A stretch of 64,000 nt of DNA from Gnetum montanum. Its lineage: Eukaryota > Streptophyta > Gnetopsida > Gnetales > Gnetaceae. Both the position numbers and the translations under genes were made by a program. Below are positions 24,072 through 35,183 of this stretch, in pieces (the stretch's first letter is position 1; each line of letters opens with the position of its first letter). The notes beneath the pieces are model-generated. The model made no database searches. It saw only the letters and a program-made list of their open reading frames with translations, and had not been told where the DNA came from. The stretch lies in the NCBI GenBank assembly GCA_015680685.1, contig MNCI01038165.1:103184-167183 (forward strand), given 5' to 3'.

Positions 24072-24237
24072 AGAGGCAGCTCTCCCTTGTTTCCTCATCC
24101 TAGGCTAGAAATAGGAAAAATCTGGCAGATTGATCACTCCAGAGATAGAATATTTTCCATGTGCCCGCAGTAGGAGTCCTAAAGTGAACTGATCTTTATT
24201 CGAGCAACATTGTACTTGAACACAAGTTGTGTACGGC

Positions 24238-24243
24238 AATAAA
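24238..24243 (+). promoter_or_regulatory. Polyadenylation signal of element A LTR
   Basis: AATAAA in GGCAATAAAGATG is retained in the 3' LTR (GAAATAAAGATG) and in C (GGCAATAAAGCTC). It likely marks the end of R. Confidence 0.55.
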
Positions 24244-24921
24244 GATGAACTTCTTGGATAAACCTTGTAGTGCATGGAATAGGATTTTATTTATTGTTAT
24301 TTACTACGTTCTCTCTCACCCTTCTCTCCTAGTAATGCTAAATGAGTACGACTTGATTACAAGCATCTAAGTGTGACTACTTGGTAACCCAATGGCATAC
24401 CTAAGATCCTCTCTTGGTAATCCCAATGGTAGTCATGCACCAGGATGTGTATGGATAATCAAGGAACGGATGCTCATTGCACTTAGGCTAGATTATATTC
24501 TCTCAACCCTTTCCTCCTAGTTAAGTGCCTCAATACAACCACTTCAAGCACGTGCATTACGTGTGGTGATCCCAGTAACGATTAGCATTTGGTAGGCATG
24601 GTTGCATTGGTTCAGGGTGTGTACGATAAGTGGGAATGGATGCTGATGCTAGGTAATTTAGACTTAGTTCATTAGTTAGAGTTAGTTTCTTCAATCCTTC
24701 ACCTCAATAGCATAGAAGATAAAACATAAAAACTATAAAAACCATATACCTCGAACTTACTTAACCATACACCGTGACAACTACAAGTAAGTATGGGAAG
24801 ACAACTAATGATTAACCCTAAGTGTTCCATTGTAGGCACTTAGTCTGCAGAGTTCAACCAGATCGCATGTGCTACGCTTGTATTCATATGGTTGAGTGTA
24901 GGGGTATCTCGCCACTCATCA

Positions 24922-24940
24922 TTGGTGTTGTTGTCGGGGA
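24922..24940 (+). promoter_or_regulatory. Primer-binding site, tRNA-Asp type (element A)
   Basis: TTGGTGTTGTTGTCGGGGA directly follows the LTR. It differs from the complement of the plant tRNA-Asp 3' end (TGGCGCCGTTGCCGGGGA, preceded by T) by four C-to-T changes only. Confidence 0.85.
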
Positions 24941-25064
24941 CTAAGTGTTTGTGCACTGAATAGAACATAGGATATCACTCACATCGTTGGGAGCCTAGAA
25001 AAACCTTCAGGTTAATTAAAGAAAAAATTTATATATAACAGTAACAGCACACCAATAAGACATA

Positions 25065-26937
25065 ATGTCTTCATCTTCTTCTCATAAGAGCAACTCACCA
25101 CCTAGGGACAATACAAAAAATAGTCGGCAATCAAAAACACAACCAAAATCTGCCAAGTCCTAAACAATACCGGATAGTCTATACTCATCCTGATGAGTAT
25201 ATTCCAAACTTTACCTTTACCCTCCATCAAGATGAACAATGGCGATGGAGAGACTTGCAAGGTAACATCATGTTACCTCTAGATCGTGCAGTCCCCAACA
25301 TGCTCCTCCGTGCTTTGGCACAGATCAGCATGACTTAGCTCTATGCTGAATACGTTATAGGCAAATTTGATACAAGGGATTATTATCCAATAGAAGCACA
25401 ATGTATGAGGGACTCAAGGTAGGAAAGCCAACATACATTGTTGAAGGGAAAAGAGGTCCTACACGTCCTTAGTGAAATCGAAGATGGTGAACCACTCATA
25501 ACGGGATTTCTATCAAAGGATGTTCCCCCTCCTAACGATGGTGAGGAGTTTGGGTATCAGAACTTACGATCAACGATACATAACCCTGGATCTGATGCCC
25601 ATGAACACTAACTTTTTACAGAGGGAACAACAAAAAAATACAAGGATGAGCACTTAGATCGTCGTCATGATCGAGATCGTAGTAGCCGAAGAGAAGGCAA
25701 GAAGCATCGCCATAGCGATGGTTCCCCTTCTTCTTCTCCTTCATCTCATCACTCATCCTCTCCTTCCACATCTAGGTGCAACCAGCATGAGCATAATGGA
25801 GAGGATAAAGGTAAGAAAAATGAGAGACCTCAAGGAGAGAGTCAAGAGAGAGGACAAGGGCATGAATAAAGGGAATGTAGGGAACAACGAAGACATCATA
25901 GGCATCATGAAAGAGATGATCATGACGAATCCCTACTTGCAACCCGAAGTATGCTTGACATAACGGAGGCTGTAAGAATTCCCACAAGGCATTTAAAAGA
26001 TAGTCGGATAAAGTGTTTAGACATGAACAATATCCCACGCTTTGAGGGGGGATACAACGCTGATCTGCAGCATCATTTACAGGCATTCCACGATGCCTGT
26101 GCCTTGCAAAATATAGAAAACGAATGGCAAAAACTTAAGTTGTTTCCAAGGATACTCATTAAAGAAGCAGAGAGTTGGTACTGGTCCTTAGAATTGGAGA
26201 GCATTAGGAGGTGGAGTATGATGTTAGAACTCTTCAACGAGAAATATCAAACATACTTCAGAGTGTCTAACTTGCGTAAGTAGATCCAAAGATGGAAACA
26301 AGGTAATCATGAACCCTTCGATGCTGCCATGACCCGCTACACATTGTTACATCGTTTCCTAGGCCATGGGTATGCTCAACGGGATTAACTTTGCCACATT
26401 GTGGATGGGCTCAAGCATGAAACTAGAAGAACCCTTGGGACTTATGCCTAAGAGAGACTATTAGAACTTAGAGCCCATGATGTTCATCACTTGTTGGAAC
26501 AAGTAGCAAAAGAAGAAGGTGACCTATGAAAAAGGGAAAGTGCAGAAAAATACAACTGTGATCCCTCCCTTCAGAAGAAGGAAGTGAAATTTTGCGATGA
26601 AGAGGATGAGTCACCACTCGAAGAGTTCATGAATAGAAAAACCTTGCTGATTCAAAAACTAACAATAGAAGTATCGACTAAGATGAATCAATTATGGGAT
26701 TCCTTAGACTCCAAACTTGAAACTATCTTGAAAATTGTAGAAGAGTCTATGGCGGAAGAAAGTAGTGATAAAGATAAGACAAAGTGGAGAAATGTAGGCC
26801 CTACACATAACAAGGGTAAGGGGAAAATTACTATCTCTGATGAAGTTGTGGATTTAGACACAGACGATGATAGTGGATGTGAGATCTGCCACTATGACCA
26901 TCCTAAGGGATGTTGTCCAATCATCTCACATCTATAG
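25065..26937 (+). pseudogene. Element A gag pseudogene
   Basis: The start is ATG 25065 (MSSSSSHKSNSPPR), shared with B and D. After a frame-broken N-terminal part comes a charged, low-complexity segment (25640-25860, RRHDRDRSSRREGKKHRH, then a Ser run), then the gag core: LDMNNIPRFEGGY, LQHHLQAFHDACAL, WQKLKLFPRILIKEAESWYW and MMLELFNEKYQTYFRVSNLR. The region 26584-26937 has an acidic tail and the motif CEICHYDHPKGCC, a Cys-X2-Cys-X3-His-X3-Cys knuckle-like motif, before a Pro/Gln-rich linker. Stops occur at 26281 and elsewhere. Intact, it would form the particle shell and bind RNA. Confidence 0.85.
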
Positions 26938-27639
26938 GAGTCTGGGGTGTATGCACTTAACCTAAGACTTAGCCAACAAAAAACACCTCGAAGGTTACCT
27001 TATCCCCAAGGTAACCCAAGACAGTTCCACCAACCATTAATGTACTATCCAAGTGGAACTCCACCACAACCCATCGAATAGCATCAGCAGTGGAAATATC
27101 CATAGTCATGGGGGATGCCACTGCCAACACAACAGTACCCTTACCGAAAGCTAGACCCATATGGATATTATGTGCAGTAGTCGATTTCTCCAAGTGACTC
27201 TATGAGTCACACAACTCCCCAACGTCACTACCAAGTTCGGGAGTACTTTAGGAGGACTTCATCTCCTCTAGGATACATCCCACATATACACCATCCTCCA
27301 ACTCCATCCGCACCTCTTCCACTTGTAGTTCCCATAACACCTCCTACTCCAACAATGAAAGGGTAACTCCCTACTCAACCGCAGAAATGTAACGCTGCAA
27401 GAGCTGTAAATATTCAACCTAGTACTGGTTCTAACAACTGTAGAAAGAAAAGAACTATCTTTAGAACCAATATCCTAGACAAGCTCTCACAATAAGTAGT
27501 TGAGTCTAGGTACACTCCTCCACCATCTAACACTTCAGAGCACCCTTCAGTCCAACAGAGCTTAATGCATACGGTTATGTTAACGCATACCGTAACCGAC
27601 TGGATCAAGGTAGGCCACCTTCCTAGGAAACTAACTAAT

Positions 27640-28116
27640 CATGGAAGCTCCTTAATCTATTTACAAATCATCAAGAATGAACCACATAAGGCTCTTCTTG
27701 ACTCAGGTTCCAGAGTCAACCTAATTTCATGATAGATGTACCAAGCCTAGAACCTGCCCCAACTTAAGAAGAGTAACATCCAACTAGAGCTGGCAGACCA
27801 GTCCATCACCATTCCCTTGGAATTGGTAGAGAACATTATCACCACTGTGTGTGGTTGGTCTTACCCAGCTAATTTCCTGGTGATTGAAGTCAACAACAAT
27901 GAAGGGGACTTCCCAATTATAATGGGAAGGTCATGGCTAAGTATAATAGATGCATACCTAGGGATCTATGATCTTTCCTTACAGATATCTAAGATAAACA
28001 TTTATGGAAAGATCAAGAAGAAGAAAGTTCTGTGCATCACATACAGTGACTCATTGAGTGATGACATGGAGGAAATGCCTCCATGTAACAGGTGTGCCCT
28101 TGAAACTTTGAAATAA
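27640..28116 (+). pseudogene. Element A retropepsin-like protease
   Basis: KALLDSGSRVNLIS with the catalytic Asp at 27700-27702 is followed by a stop, then an open 99-codon stretch (27817-28116) with NFLVIEVNNNEGDFPIIMGR and SWLSIIDAYLGIYDLSLQIS. This is the second half of the aspartic protease fold (the IMGRSWL-I-DA block matches the usual ILGRP-L--A-A). The catalytic Asp-Ser-Gly is intact in this copy. It lies about 700 bases after the gag knuckle, with a proline-rich linker between. Confidence 0.85.
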
Positions 28117-28399
28117 AGATGCCTTTATGTAGCAACCACACAACAAGTAGTAGACACCCCGTGGTTGACAGCTACTCCAAAGAGCAAAAAAATATGCATG
28201 GAACGAACTGAGGAGACAAAACATGCCAATAATGAAGGCATAGACATGTTGGAATATGAGCGTTACCAACTTCCACCCCTCAACCTAAGATCATCAATTC
28301 GGAGGAGTTGGGCACTTCTACGAAATTCAAATAGACGTTCATTATTTCAAATTTCTCCCTTGCAATTCAGTCATGGGGGAGATGGCCACCTATGCTAAT

Positions 28400-30403
28400 C
28401 ATATGGGGCCCTCAGTTCTTTTTAGTTTTTGTTTAACACATTTTTTTTACAAGTTTTTGTCTTACAAGTTTTTGTTTTACACGTTTTTTTCAACACATTT
28501 TTGTTTTACACGTTTTTGTTTTACATGTTTTTTTTTTACAAATTTCTTTAACTTTTCTTATTTTTGTTTTGAAACCTCGTTATATTTTTCCATTTTTTAT
28601 GTGTGTTTATGTGCGTGTCACCCATCCTATAAGTTTGTCAACCAATAAGTGTTCTTCGTGATGGTATGAACTATTTTCATGTTGATTGCTAATGTTTAGT
28701 TTTTAACTTTAATTCACAATGTTTATACTGAGGTATGTTTCTTTTGATATGGTAGGCAATGAGTTCACTTCATCCATCCATCCACCAGTTTCTATGGTCT
28801 CTCTTGGCTTGGAAATGTACAGTCCCCTTCATCATAAGAACTTTAACAAATTGGTGTCTGGGAACTTCTCAAACTACGGAAGGACTCAAGGTTTAACAAG
28901 GGTGTGACTTCAAGGGAACTTGATGCTATTATGTTGGCCATTCTCTTGGGTGCTTGGATGTTTTCTTCTTGAGTTTTCTTACCTCTTCAACATTACCCAA
29001 TTATCGGGAAGCTGAGCAAATAAAAATAAGAAGTCTTTGCATGGTGTGGTTCTCACAGATAAAAACACAAAACATAAAACAAAAATAAAAAAATAAAAAA
29101 ATAAATAGAAAACAATAAGAACAAAGTGAAAAAAGTGAAAATTCAAAGCATACCCCTTAGAAAAAATAATTCCTTGAGCTACAAGCACTAGTTATGGAAC
29201 CAAAAATGTTCCCTCTAACTAAGGCCCTTCTCGCTTCCCAATCTCTTCTCCTTGTTTCATCGGAATGGTGGTAACTCTTGCTGGAAGAATTCTTGTTATT
29301 CAAGGGGATGGATTAACTGGATGCATTGATGTGAAGTCATTGGATGTGGTTGGTTTGAGGCCGGAGTTGGAATGAGATTTGCCAAGTCACATTAATCATG
29401 AAATGCACAAGGGGATGTACACCACCTTGTTCTTGGGATTCCATTCCATTCTCTTCTCTCCATCCTTCTTTCCATTGTTCACCACATTGTCGGTTGTATC
29501 ATTAGTTTATATTTTGGTAAATACATTATTTTCTTTTTTGTAAATTCTTACGATTAAGACTTTAACTTTTTTTCTAAAGGACATTCCTGGAGCCTACAAA
29601 CTCTTTGAATGTGGGATTTTCAAGGCGTTAAGGGCATGAGCCTCCTTTGGGGAGGACCCACTGACATTCCTATTTGGTGCACCAGTTAAATTCTTTTCCC
29701 TAACATTTTTGCAATTAATTTTATTTTGTTCATTTCCATCTTGACATCCATTTCATCGATGTTCTAGTTGTCTCTTTTTATCTATCTTTCTTATTCCTTT
29801 TCTTTCTCCATTCTAACGCTACCAGAGGTTCGCGATTAGTCATAGGGGTATGGGGCCCGATTTTCTTGATTTTCTCCTAGCCCCAATTTTTTCAATTTTT
29901 TCCTAACCCCTACACCTTCGGTAGTCATCATTAATACATCCCCAGATATGCAATTAGCCATACCACAACCTAGCTAATGGACCTACACTGAAGCAAGGTA
30001 TTAATTACATGATGATTCATTTACCCTTGCTAATATATGATTGTGTTATGTGTGTAGATGGTGATCATACAACAATGGATTGGATCTGGAGTAAACACTT
30101 GGAATGGAGCAGTGCTGGAAGCAGCTATGCAAGGAGCAAGATTGATGGCGTGCTTACGGATGGACAATGAAAGGCACAATCTTAGCATTGGCAGCAGCAA
30201 CACTTCTTTCTCTCTCTCTTTCTCAATTACCAACTAAGGCCTGATGTCAATGTAATAAGGTGTTCACCCTTGTTGTCACGAACACCAGTTTTTTCAAGTC
30301 TTGTAATGATGATTTGTTCACATGTCATCCCATTAGTTCCATTCACCTCAATAATCTCATACCTTCCTAATATTTGGTAAGGAACTCAAGGATGATTTTT
30401 CAT
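28400..30403 (+). other. Element A 3' noncoding region
   Basis: A 2-kb noncoding region is shared with C (37600-39570) and B (52352-55200). It contains a TTTTGTTTTACA array at its start (28420-28560), a CTTTGCATGGTGTGGTTCTCA block with the A-rich stretch up to TTCAAAGCATACCCC (29030-29160), a CATTTCC/GGAGGACCCACTGAC block near 29650, and a 60-base GT...AG segment at 29998-30057. No ORF on either strand is conserved between copies. Its conservation in deleted copies suggests it carries signals needed in cis. Confidence 0.75.
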
Positions 30404-30418
30404 TTAGTCATGGGGGTA
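30404..30418 (+). promoter_or_regulatory. Polypurine tract of element A
   Basis: TTAGTCATGGGGGTA abuts the 3' LTR. The same tract is seen in C (AGTCATGGAGGTA) and on the reverse strand of B (TACCCCCATGACTAA). It is short and interrupted compared with most polypurine tracts but sits in the right place in three copies. Confidence 0.8.
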
Positions 30419-31420
30419 TGATGAGACGCGATATCGCATGGGCTACGATATCACGTACGCGATATCGTGGCCACTGTGATATCGCATCCCATGCGATATC
30501 GCGTTGTCCCTTGTGATATCATGTATGCGATATCACGATGCACCGTCATATCTATAAATAAGAGGTGGCTCTTCATTGTTTCCTCATCCTAGGCTACAAG
30601 TAGGAAAACTCTGGTAGATTGATCACTCTAGAGATAGAATATTTTCCATGTGCCCACAATAGGAGTCCTAAAGTGAACGAATCTTTATTCGAGCAACAAT
30701 GTACCTAAACATAAGTTGTGTACAGAAATAAAGATGAACTTCCTGGATAAACCTTGCTATGCATGGAATAGGATTTTATTTATTGTTATTTATTACTTTC
30801 TCTTTCACCCTTCTCTCCTAGTAATTTGAAATGAGTATGACTTGATTACGAGCATCTAAGTGTGACTACTTGGTAACCTAGTGGCGTACCTAAGATTTGC
30901 ACTTGGTAATCCCAGTGGTAGTCATGCACTAGGATGTGTATCGATAATCAAGGAGTGGATGCTTATCACACTTAGGCTAGATTAGATTCTCTCAACCCTT
31001 TCCTCCTAGTTAAGTGCCTCAGTATGACCACTTCAAGCACATGTGTTACGCGTGGTGATCCTAGCAATGATTAGCGTTTGGTAGGCACAGTTGCATCGGT
31101 TCAGGGTGTGTACAGTAAGTGGGAATGGATGCTGACACTAGGTAATTTAGACTTACTTCATTAGTTAGAGTTAGTTAGTTTCTTAAACCCTTCACCTCAA
31201 TAGCATAGGAGATAAAACATAAAAACCATAAAAATCATATACCTCGGACTTACTTAACCATACACCATGACAACTACAAGTAAGTCTGGGAAGACAACGA
31301 ATGATTAACCCTAAGTGTTCCATGGAGCATGTAGGTACTTAGTTTGTGGAGTTCGACTGAATCACGCGTGCTACACTCGTATTCGTATGGTTGAGTGTAG
31401 GGGTATCTCTCCACTCATCA
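30419..31420 (+). mobile_element. Element A 3' LTR (1002 bp)
   Basis: Starts TGATGAGACGCG and ends CCACTCATCA. Between the terminus and TATAAATA (30553) are seven exact GATATC words, several inside GCGATATCGC palindromes. The 5' LTR has only two exact copies and is shorter there. Confidence 0.95.
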
Positions 31421-31425
31421 ATTAT
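31421..31425. repeat. Target-site duplication of element A (right)
   Basis: ATTAT, identical to 23959-23963. Confidence 0.9.
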
Positions 31426-31717
31426 CATTCATGAAATATGTCCAAGTACACTTCACTCAAATAAATATGCTAGAAAACTCTTAGTCACCACATTGTAGGT
31501 ACTCACAACTAACTTTAAAATCAAAAAAATAAATTACAAGAATTTTTCTTATGGTTTTGACCAAAATGTAAGTTTCACATGATAGTGGAATCATAATTTT
31601 AGGCATGACTATGACCCACCACATCACTTCTACAATATCATATCTTCAATTACGATATTGTATATATGACATCATAGATACAATATCATGGTTCTTTATT
31701 AAAAAATTAATTTATCA
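31426..31717 (-). mobile_element. Family LTR K, right part (U3 side)
   Basis: CATTCATGAAATATGTCCAA continues the alignment with other LTRs (ATTCATGGAATGTGTCCAAG in HJ). Near the end are repeated ACAATATCAT, TACGATATTG and ATACAATATCATGG words, then TTTATCA, the LTR terminus. Confidence 0.75.
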
Positions 31718-32480
31718 TACCCCAAAAGTTATCTTAAAGTTAAAACAAAATGAGGATAGAGTTATTGAAAAAATTGTAGGGTTATACAAACTCAATGACA
31801 TATTCATATACAAATGACACAACTAACTAACTTAGGGTTCCGTATCTTAATTCAAGTGAGTAACAAAAACATCATATAGAGTATGAATTAAAACATTGGT
31901 TATAATTTTAAGATACAAAATAAAAGACAAGTCTTGATGAGGTCTTTAAAAAGGCTGATATAGGTTTTTATATTATTCTTGACATTGGTGGATCTTTCTA
32001 CATTGACGATTCCTAATGTTACCTTCCTAGTGCAATGAGAATTCTGAATTGAAACTAACTTAACAATGTGCTTAATTTATATTCTTTTGTCCCATGATCA
32101 TTGGATATCGATACTACTATTATAATTTTTTCTAGTGTAGGCACCTTCCAAGGATATGGTAACTAAGGAAAAAGATCATTTTCCTTTACATACTATACTG
32201 CAAATTGGGTGTGTTCTACTTCAAAGGCTTTGGATAGCTTCTACAATTTCTAGTAGTAACTCACTCTCCTAGCCAAGTCTAATGTAACATCCTTTTGGTC
32301 ATGATAACTTTAAAAACTTGGAGTTTGAAGTTAGCAATGTGTAACTTTTGCTAAGAATCTTTCCTATTCAAAAATTCCTTCTCATATAGTGAATACATGG
32401 TAACTAATTTTTGCTCTAATTCAATCTTGGGTCAACCTACCATTAACATGGCCAAGTTGATAGAGTGTGAATTTGCCAAC
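31718..32480. other. No recognised gene
   Basis: AT-rich sequence between LTR K and the copia LTR. TACCCCAAAAG at its left edge resembles the complement of the family purine tract, so it may be the 3' tail of a lost minus-strand element. Confidence 0.4.
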
Positions 32481-33334
32481 TAAGGATCGAGAACTTAGAA
32501 GGGGGGTTGAATAAGTTTTCCAGTTAAAATTATTGTAGCCACCAAAATCAAACATAATTTTTATGTGGTTCCACAACTTGGTTATGTGCACACTTGAAGG
32601 GTAGAATCTATGCATACCTTTGAACCTTATTGCTTTAAGAATGTGGTTTGAAGGGCACCACAACCTTTACAAGATTTGAGCTTTGCTCTAGAGTGTTTCA
32701 TCACTACAAAACTACTCAACTTCGCAAGGTCCTAACAAACTTAAAATGAGGTTAAAAGGATCCCACAACCTTTACAAAATGTGAGCTCTACATCAGAGTT
32801 TTTTGTCACTACAAAACCACTCAACCTCATCAGATCCCAATAAGCTTAACAAAGATACCTTCCTACAAGAAGCACATCATCCTCATAGGGCTATAAAGAA
32901 AAAAAGAGAAAGATCAAGGAATGAGTATAACTTGATTTATAGAGTCCTTGCAATTGAAGCTCACTACATACAATACATACAAATGATGAATTAGTAATAG
33001 ACAAAAGAAAATTCTCTTTGAGTAGCCAAGGTTATATCTTTCAATGAACAGTATTTGCCCCTTTCCCAATAATTTCACTTAGTCTTATATCCTTTCAGTT
33101 TTCAAAGAATCCTTGGAATTCATGCAACATCTACCAAATGGCTAATTTAGACATATACTTTTAGGATGAGACATCTAACTGCAACCAACTACAATGTAGG
33201 AGAGACATTTGCTTAAAAGTGGAGACATCTACCTTGATACATCTATTCTCCAAGATAGACCTTTTTTGTTTTTATGAGATGTCTACTTTGTTGGATCATT
33301 TTATATTCTAAAGCATTCCTTTGTAATTTTGACA
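32481..33334 (-). mobile_element. Element L 3' LTR
   Basis: TAAGGATCGAGAACTTAG then GGGGGGTTGAATAAG aligns with TGATGATCAAGAACTTAG and TTGAATAAGG at 43902, and similarity runs on to GCATTCCTTTGTAATTTTGACA. The GGGGGGTTGAAT word is typical of SIRE-type LTR ends. Extra length relative to the other LTR comes from an internal duplication of about 98 bases (about 32647-32850: ACCACAACCTTTACAAGATT and CCCACAACCTTTACAAAATG). The outer third repeats AGATGTCT words. Confidence 0.75.
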
Positions 33335-34168
33335 TCTAGCTAAGGAAGAAAACATGATGAAAAAGAATACACATCTTTTAGCATTGATTTGATAGGGTCA
33401 ATGATGAAAAACCAAATTCCATTAAGAGCTACCCCTTATATGTTCATAAAGAAAGTTAAAATCAATGAGGCACAACTAATCCAAGTCTTTCAATTAATGT
33501 CCAAGAGTATTTAAAACCAAAGGCCAAAGTCCAAAATTTGAGCACTAAAGATCAAGTAACCTATCTCTAAAACAATAAGTCATTAGTAACAAATAAATCA
33601 ATACCCCATGATTCTATAATCATCCAACATCAACAAAAAGATAAGGCATAGAAATTCCATGGCAGGAGAGTAAATACATGCATATTTAACTTTTAAGAAT
33701 TAGATCAAATACTCATAAGAAAGGTCAAAGCAACACAATTTATCATGCTAAATATCTCAAAAGATAAAAAAAAACTAAACATTTCCTTAACAAGATGTCC
33801 ATAAAGTAATTCTTATATAGTCATGTCAATTTTAAATACTAGCACAAGAAATACATCACAAGGTAAAATATCCAAAAGATATCTTGTCCAAAATTATCTC
33901 ATACTTTTACCTTAGATACTTTACCATACTCTAAAATGAATAGTCCTTTTCTTGCTCATTTTTAGCTATGAGTGTTGGAGTGTCAACTCTTGCTACTTGA
34001 TTATCTTTTGGTAAGAGTTTCAAAGGACTCCCCTTACTTTGGTGGCCTATAGGATGATAACTATTGATGAGGAGTAGGATCCACCAACATACATGCTTTT
34101 ATTTCTTCCTAGTCTCTTTGGTGATAATGCATCTATTGTAGAGAGATTGCTATTCTTCCCTTGGGCCT
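33335..34168. other. Element L internal sequence, no domain seen
   Basis: AT-rich sequence between the copia 3' LTR and the insertion point of element C. No pol motif is recognisable on either strand. Confidence 0.5.
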
Positions 34169-35057
34169 TAATGAGTCATGATTTGCCTATCTTGACATTG
34201 GAGCCTTGACATTTGATGAATCATTGTTTTCTATCTGCTCTAATGTCAGGTACGCGATATCATGTCGTGTACGTGATGTTAGGGCCTAGATGTAATGTCA
34301 AGTATCCAACGTTGGGGTATATACTCTGGACTATAAATGCAACACATGGGCTCCCATTTTGAGTCATTTTTCATGCTTGTTTTTAGTTTCTTTTCTTTAA
34401 AGTTTGTTATTTCTAGTGCATGCCCATAGTGTGATGTTTGTAATTGTACAACACCTTTGTTCAAGTGTGATATACTTGGACATGTTACATGATTGGCAAT
34501 AAAGCTCGAGATTACTCTCATCATTGCAGCATCCACTTAGATTATTATTGCTTTTAATTATTAATTATTTACTACTTTATTTAGTTAAATGTTTTCCTTA
34601 TTGCTATTTACTATTCTTGTTATTAAGTAGAATGTGTATGCCTTAATCATGAGCATTTAAGGGAAAATACTTGATAATCTAGAGGTGTATCATTTGGCAC
34701 AACTTGGCAATCTAGAAGTAATCTCATGAAGTCCAAGACATGTATGAATGACTAAAGGTGGATACTCATTGCACATAGGCTACTTATATTTTACTTTCCA
34801 TTGTACATTTGTTTAATTAATTTACCATTTATCATCATGAGGAGTAGTGTAAAATTAGGAACAACATCATATGTCTCACTTTTGACTAAACCATATGTAA
34901 CAAAGCTACCACTAGTCCAGGTGGAAAGATAGTGAACTATGATCAAAGCATAATGATCTAGAAACCACATCTAGTCCCATCCATGGAATTCAATTGGATA
35001 GTATGTGAATGCTTGTGATTTTTATGGTTGAGCAAAGGGGTACCTCACCGCTCATCA
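34169..35057 (+). mobile_element. Element C 5' LTR (889 bp)
   Basis: Starts TAATGAGTCATGATTTG (first TG mutated to TA) and ends CCGCTCATCA. The U3 array here is built on TTGACATTGGAGCCTTGACA and GTACGTGATGT words rather than GATATC. TATAAAT is at 34332 and CAATAAAG at 34496. Confidence 0.9.
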
Positions 35058-35076
35058 TTGGTGTTGTTGTCGAGGA
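35058..35076 (+). promoter_or_regulatory. Primer-binding site, tRNA-Asp type (element C)
   Basis: TTGGTGTTGTTGTCGAGGA: the same four C-to-T changes as element A plus one G-to-A. Confidence 0.85.
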
Positions 35077-35183
35077 TGGTGCTAGTCATCTAGATTAGTT
35101 ATATTATACACGGTCACTATAAAAGGTATTAATGATATATCTTTTAGAAGCTCTTAGCTCACACACATCATAAATCAAGCATA

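Larger units (their letters stand above)
23964..24921 (+). mobile_element. Element A 5' LTR (958 bp)
   Basis: Starts TGATGAGACACG and ends CCACTCATCA, matching 30419-31420. The first 95 bases hold GATATC-type palindromes (two exact, several one-off). TATAAATA is at 24064 and AATAAA at 24238. The 3' LTR is 44 bases longer, almost all of it in the palindrome array. Confidence 0.95.
23964..31420 (+). mobile_element. Element A, Ty3/gypsy gag-protease element lacking RT, RNase H and integrase
   Basis: Complete ends: 5' LTR 23964-24921, tRNA-Asp type primer site, gag, protease, long 3' noncoding region, purine tract, 3' LTR 30419-31420, and a perfect 5-bp target duplication ATTAT. Reading jumps from just past the protease to a tail (LQFSHGGDGHLC near 28355-28395) that matches the end of the B polyprotein (FQLSHEEDVHPC near 55220-55250). 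RT, RNase H and integrase are therefore cleanly deleted. It is a non-autonomous derivative or an old deletion copy. It is inserted in LTR K. About 26 differences in roughly 275 aligned LTR bases, counted by eye, make it an old insertion. Confidence 0.9.

Noticed and set aside
25667-25963. Plus-strand frame of 98 codons in element A
   Set aside because: Out of frame with the gag reading, which is recognisable in the adjacent frame (RRHDRDRSSRREGKK and onward).
30419-30550. Regular GATATC words as a possible CRISPR-like array
   Set aside because: Spacing is irregular, units are short palindromes inside a U3 region, and the genome is eukaryotic.
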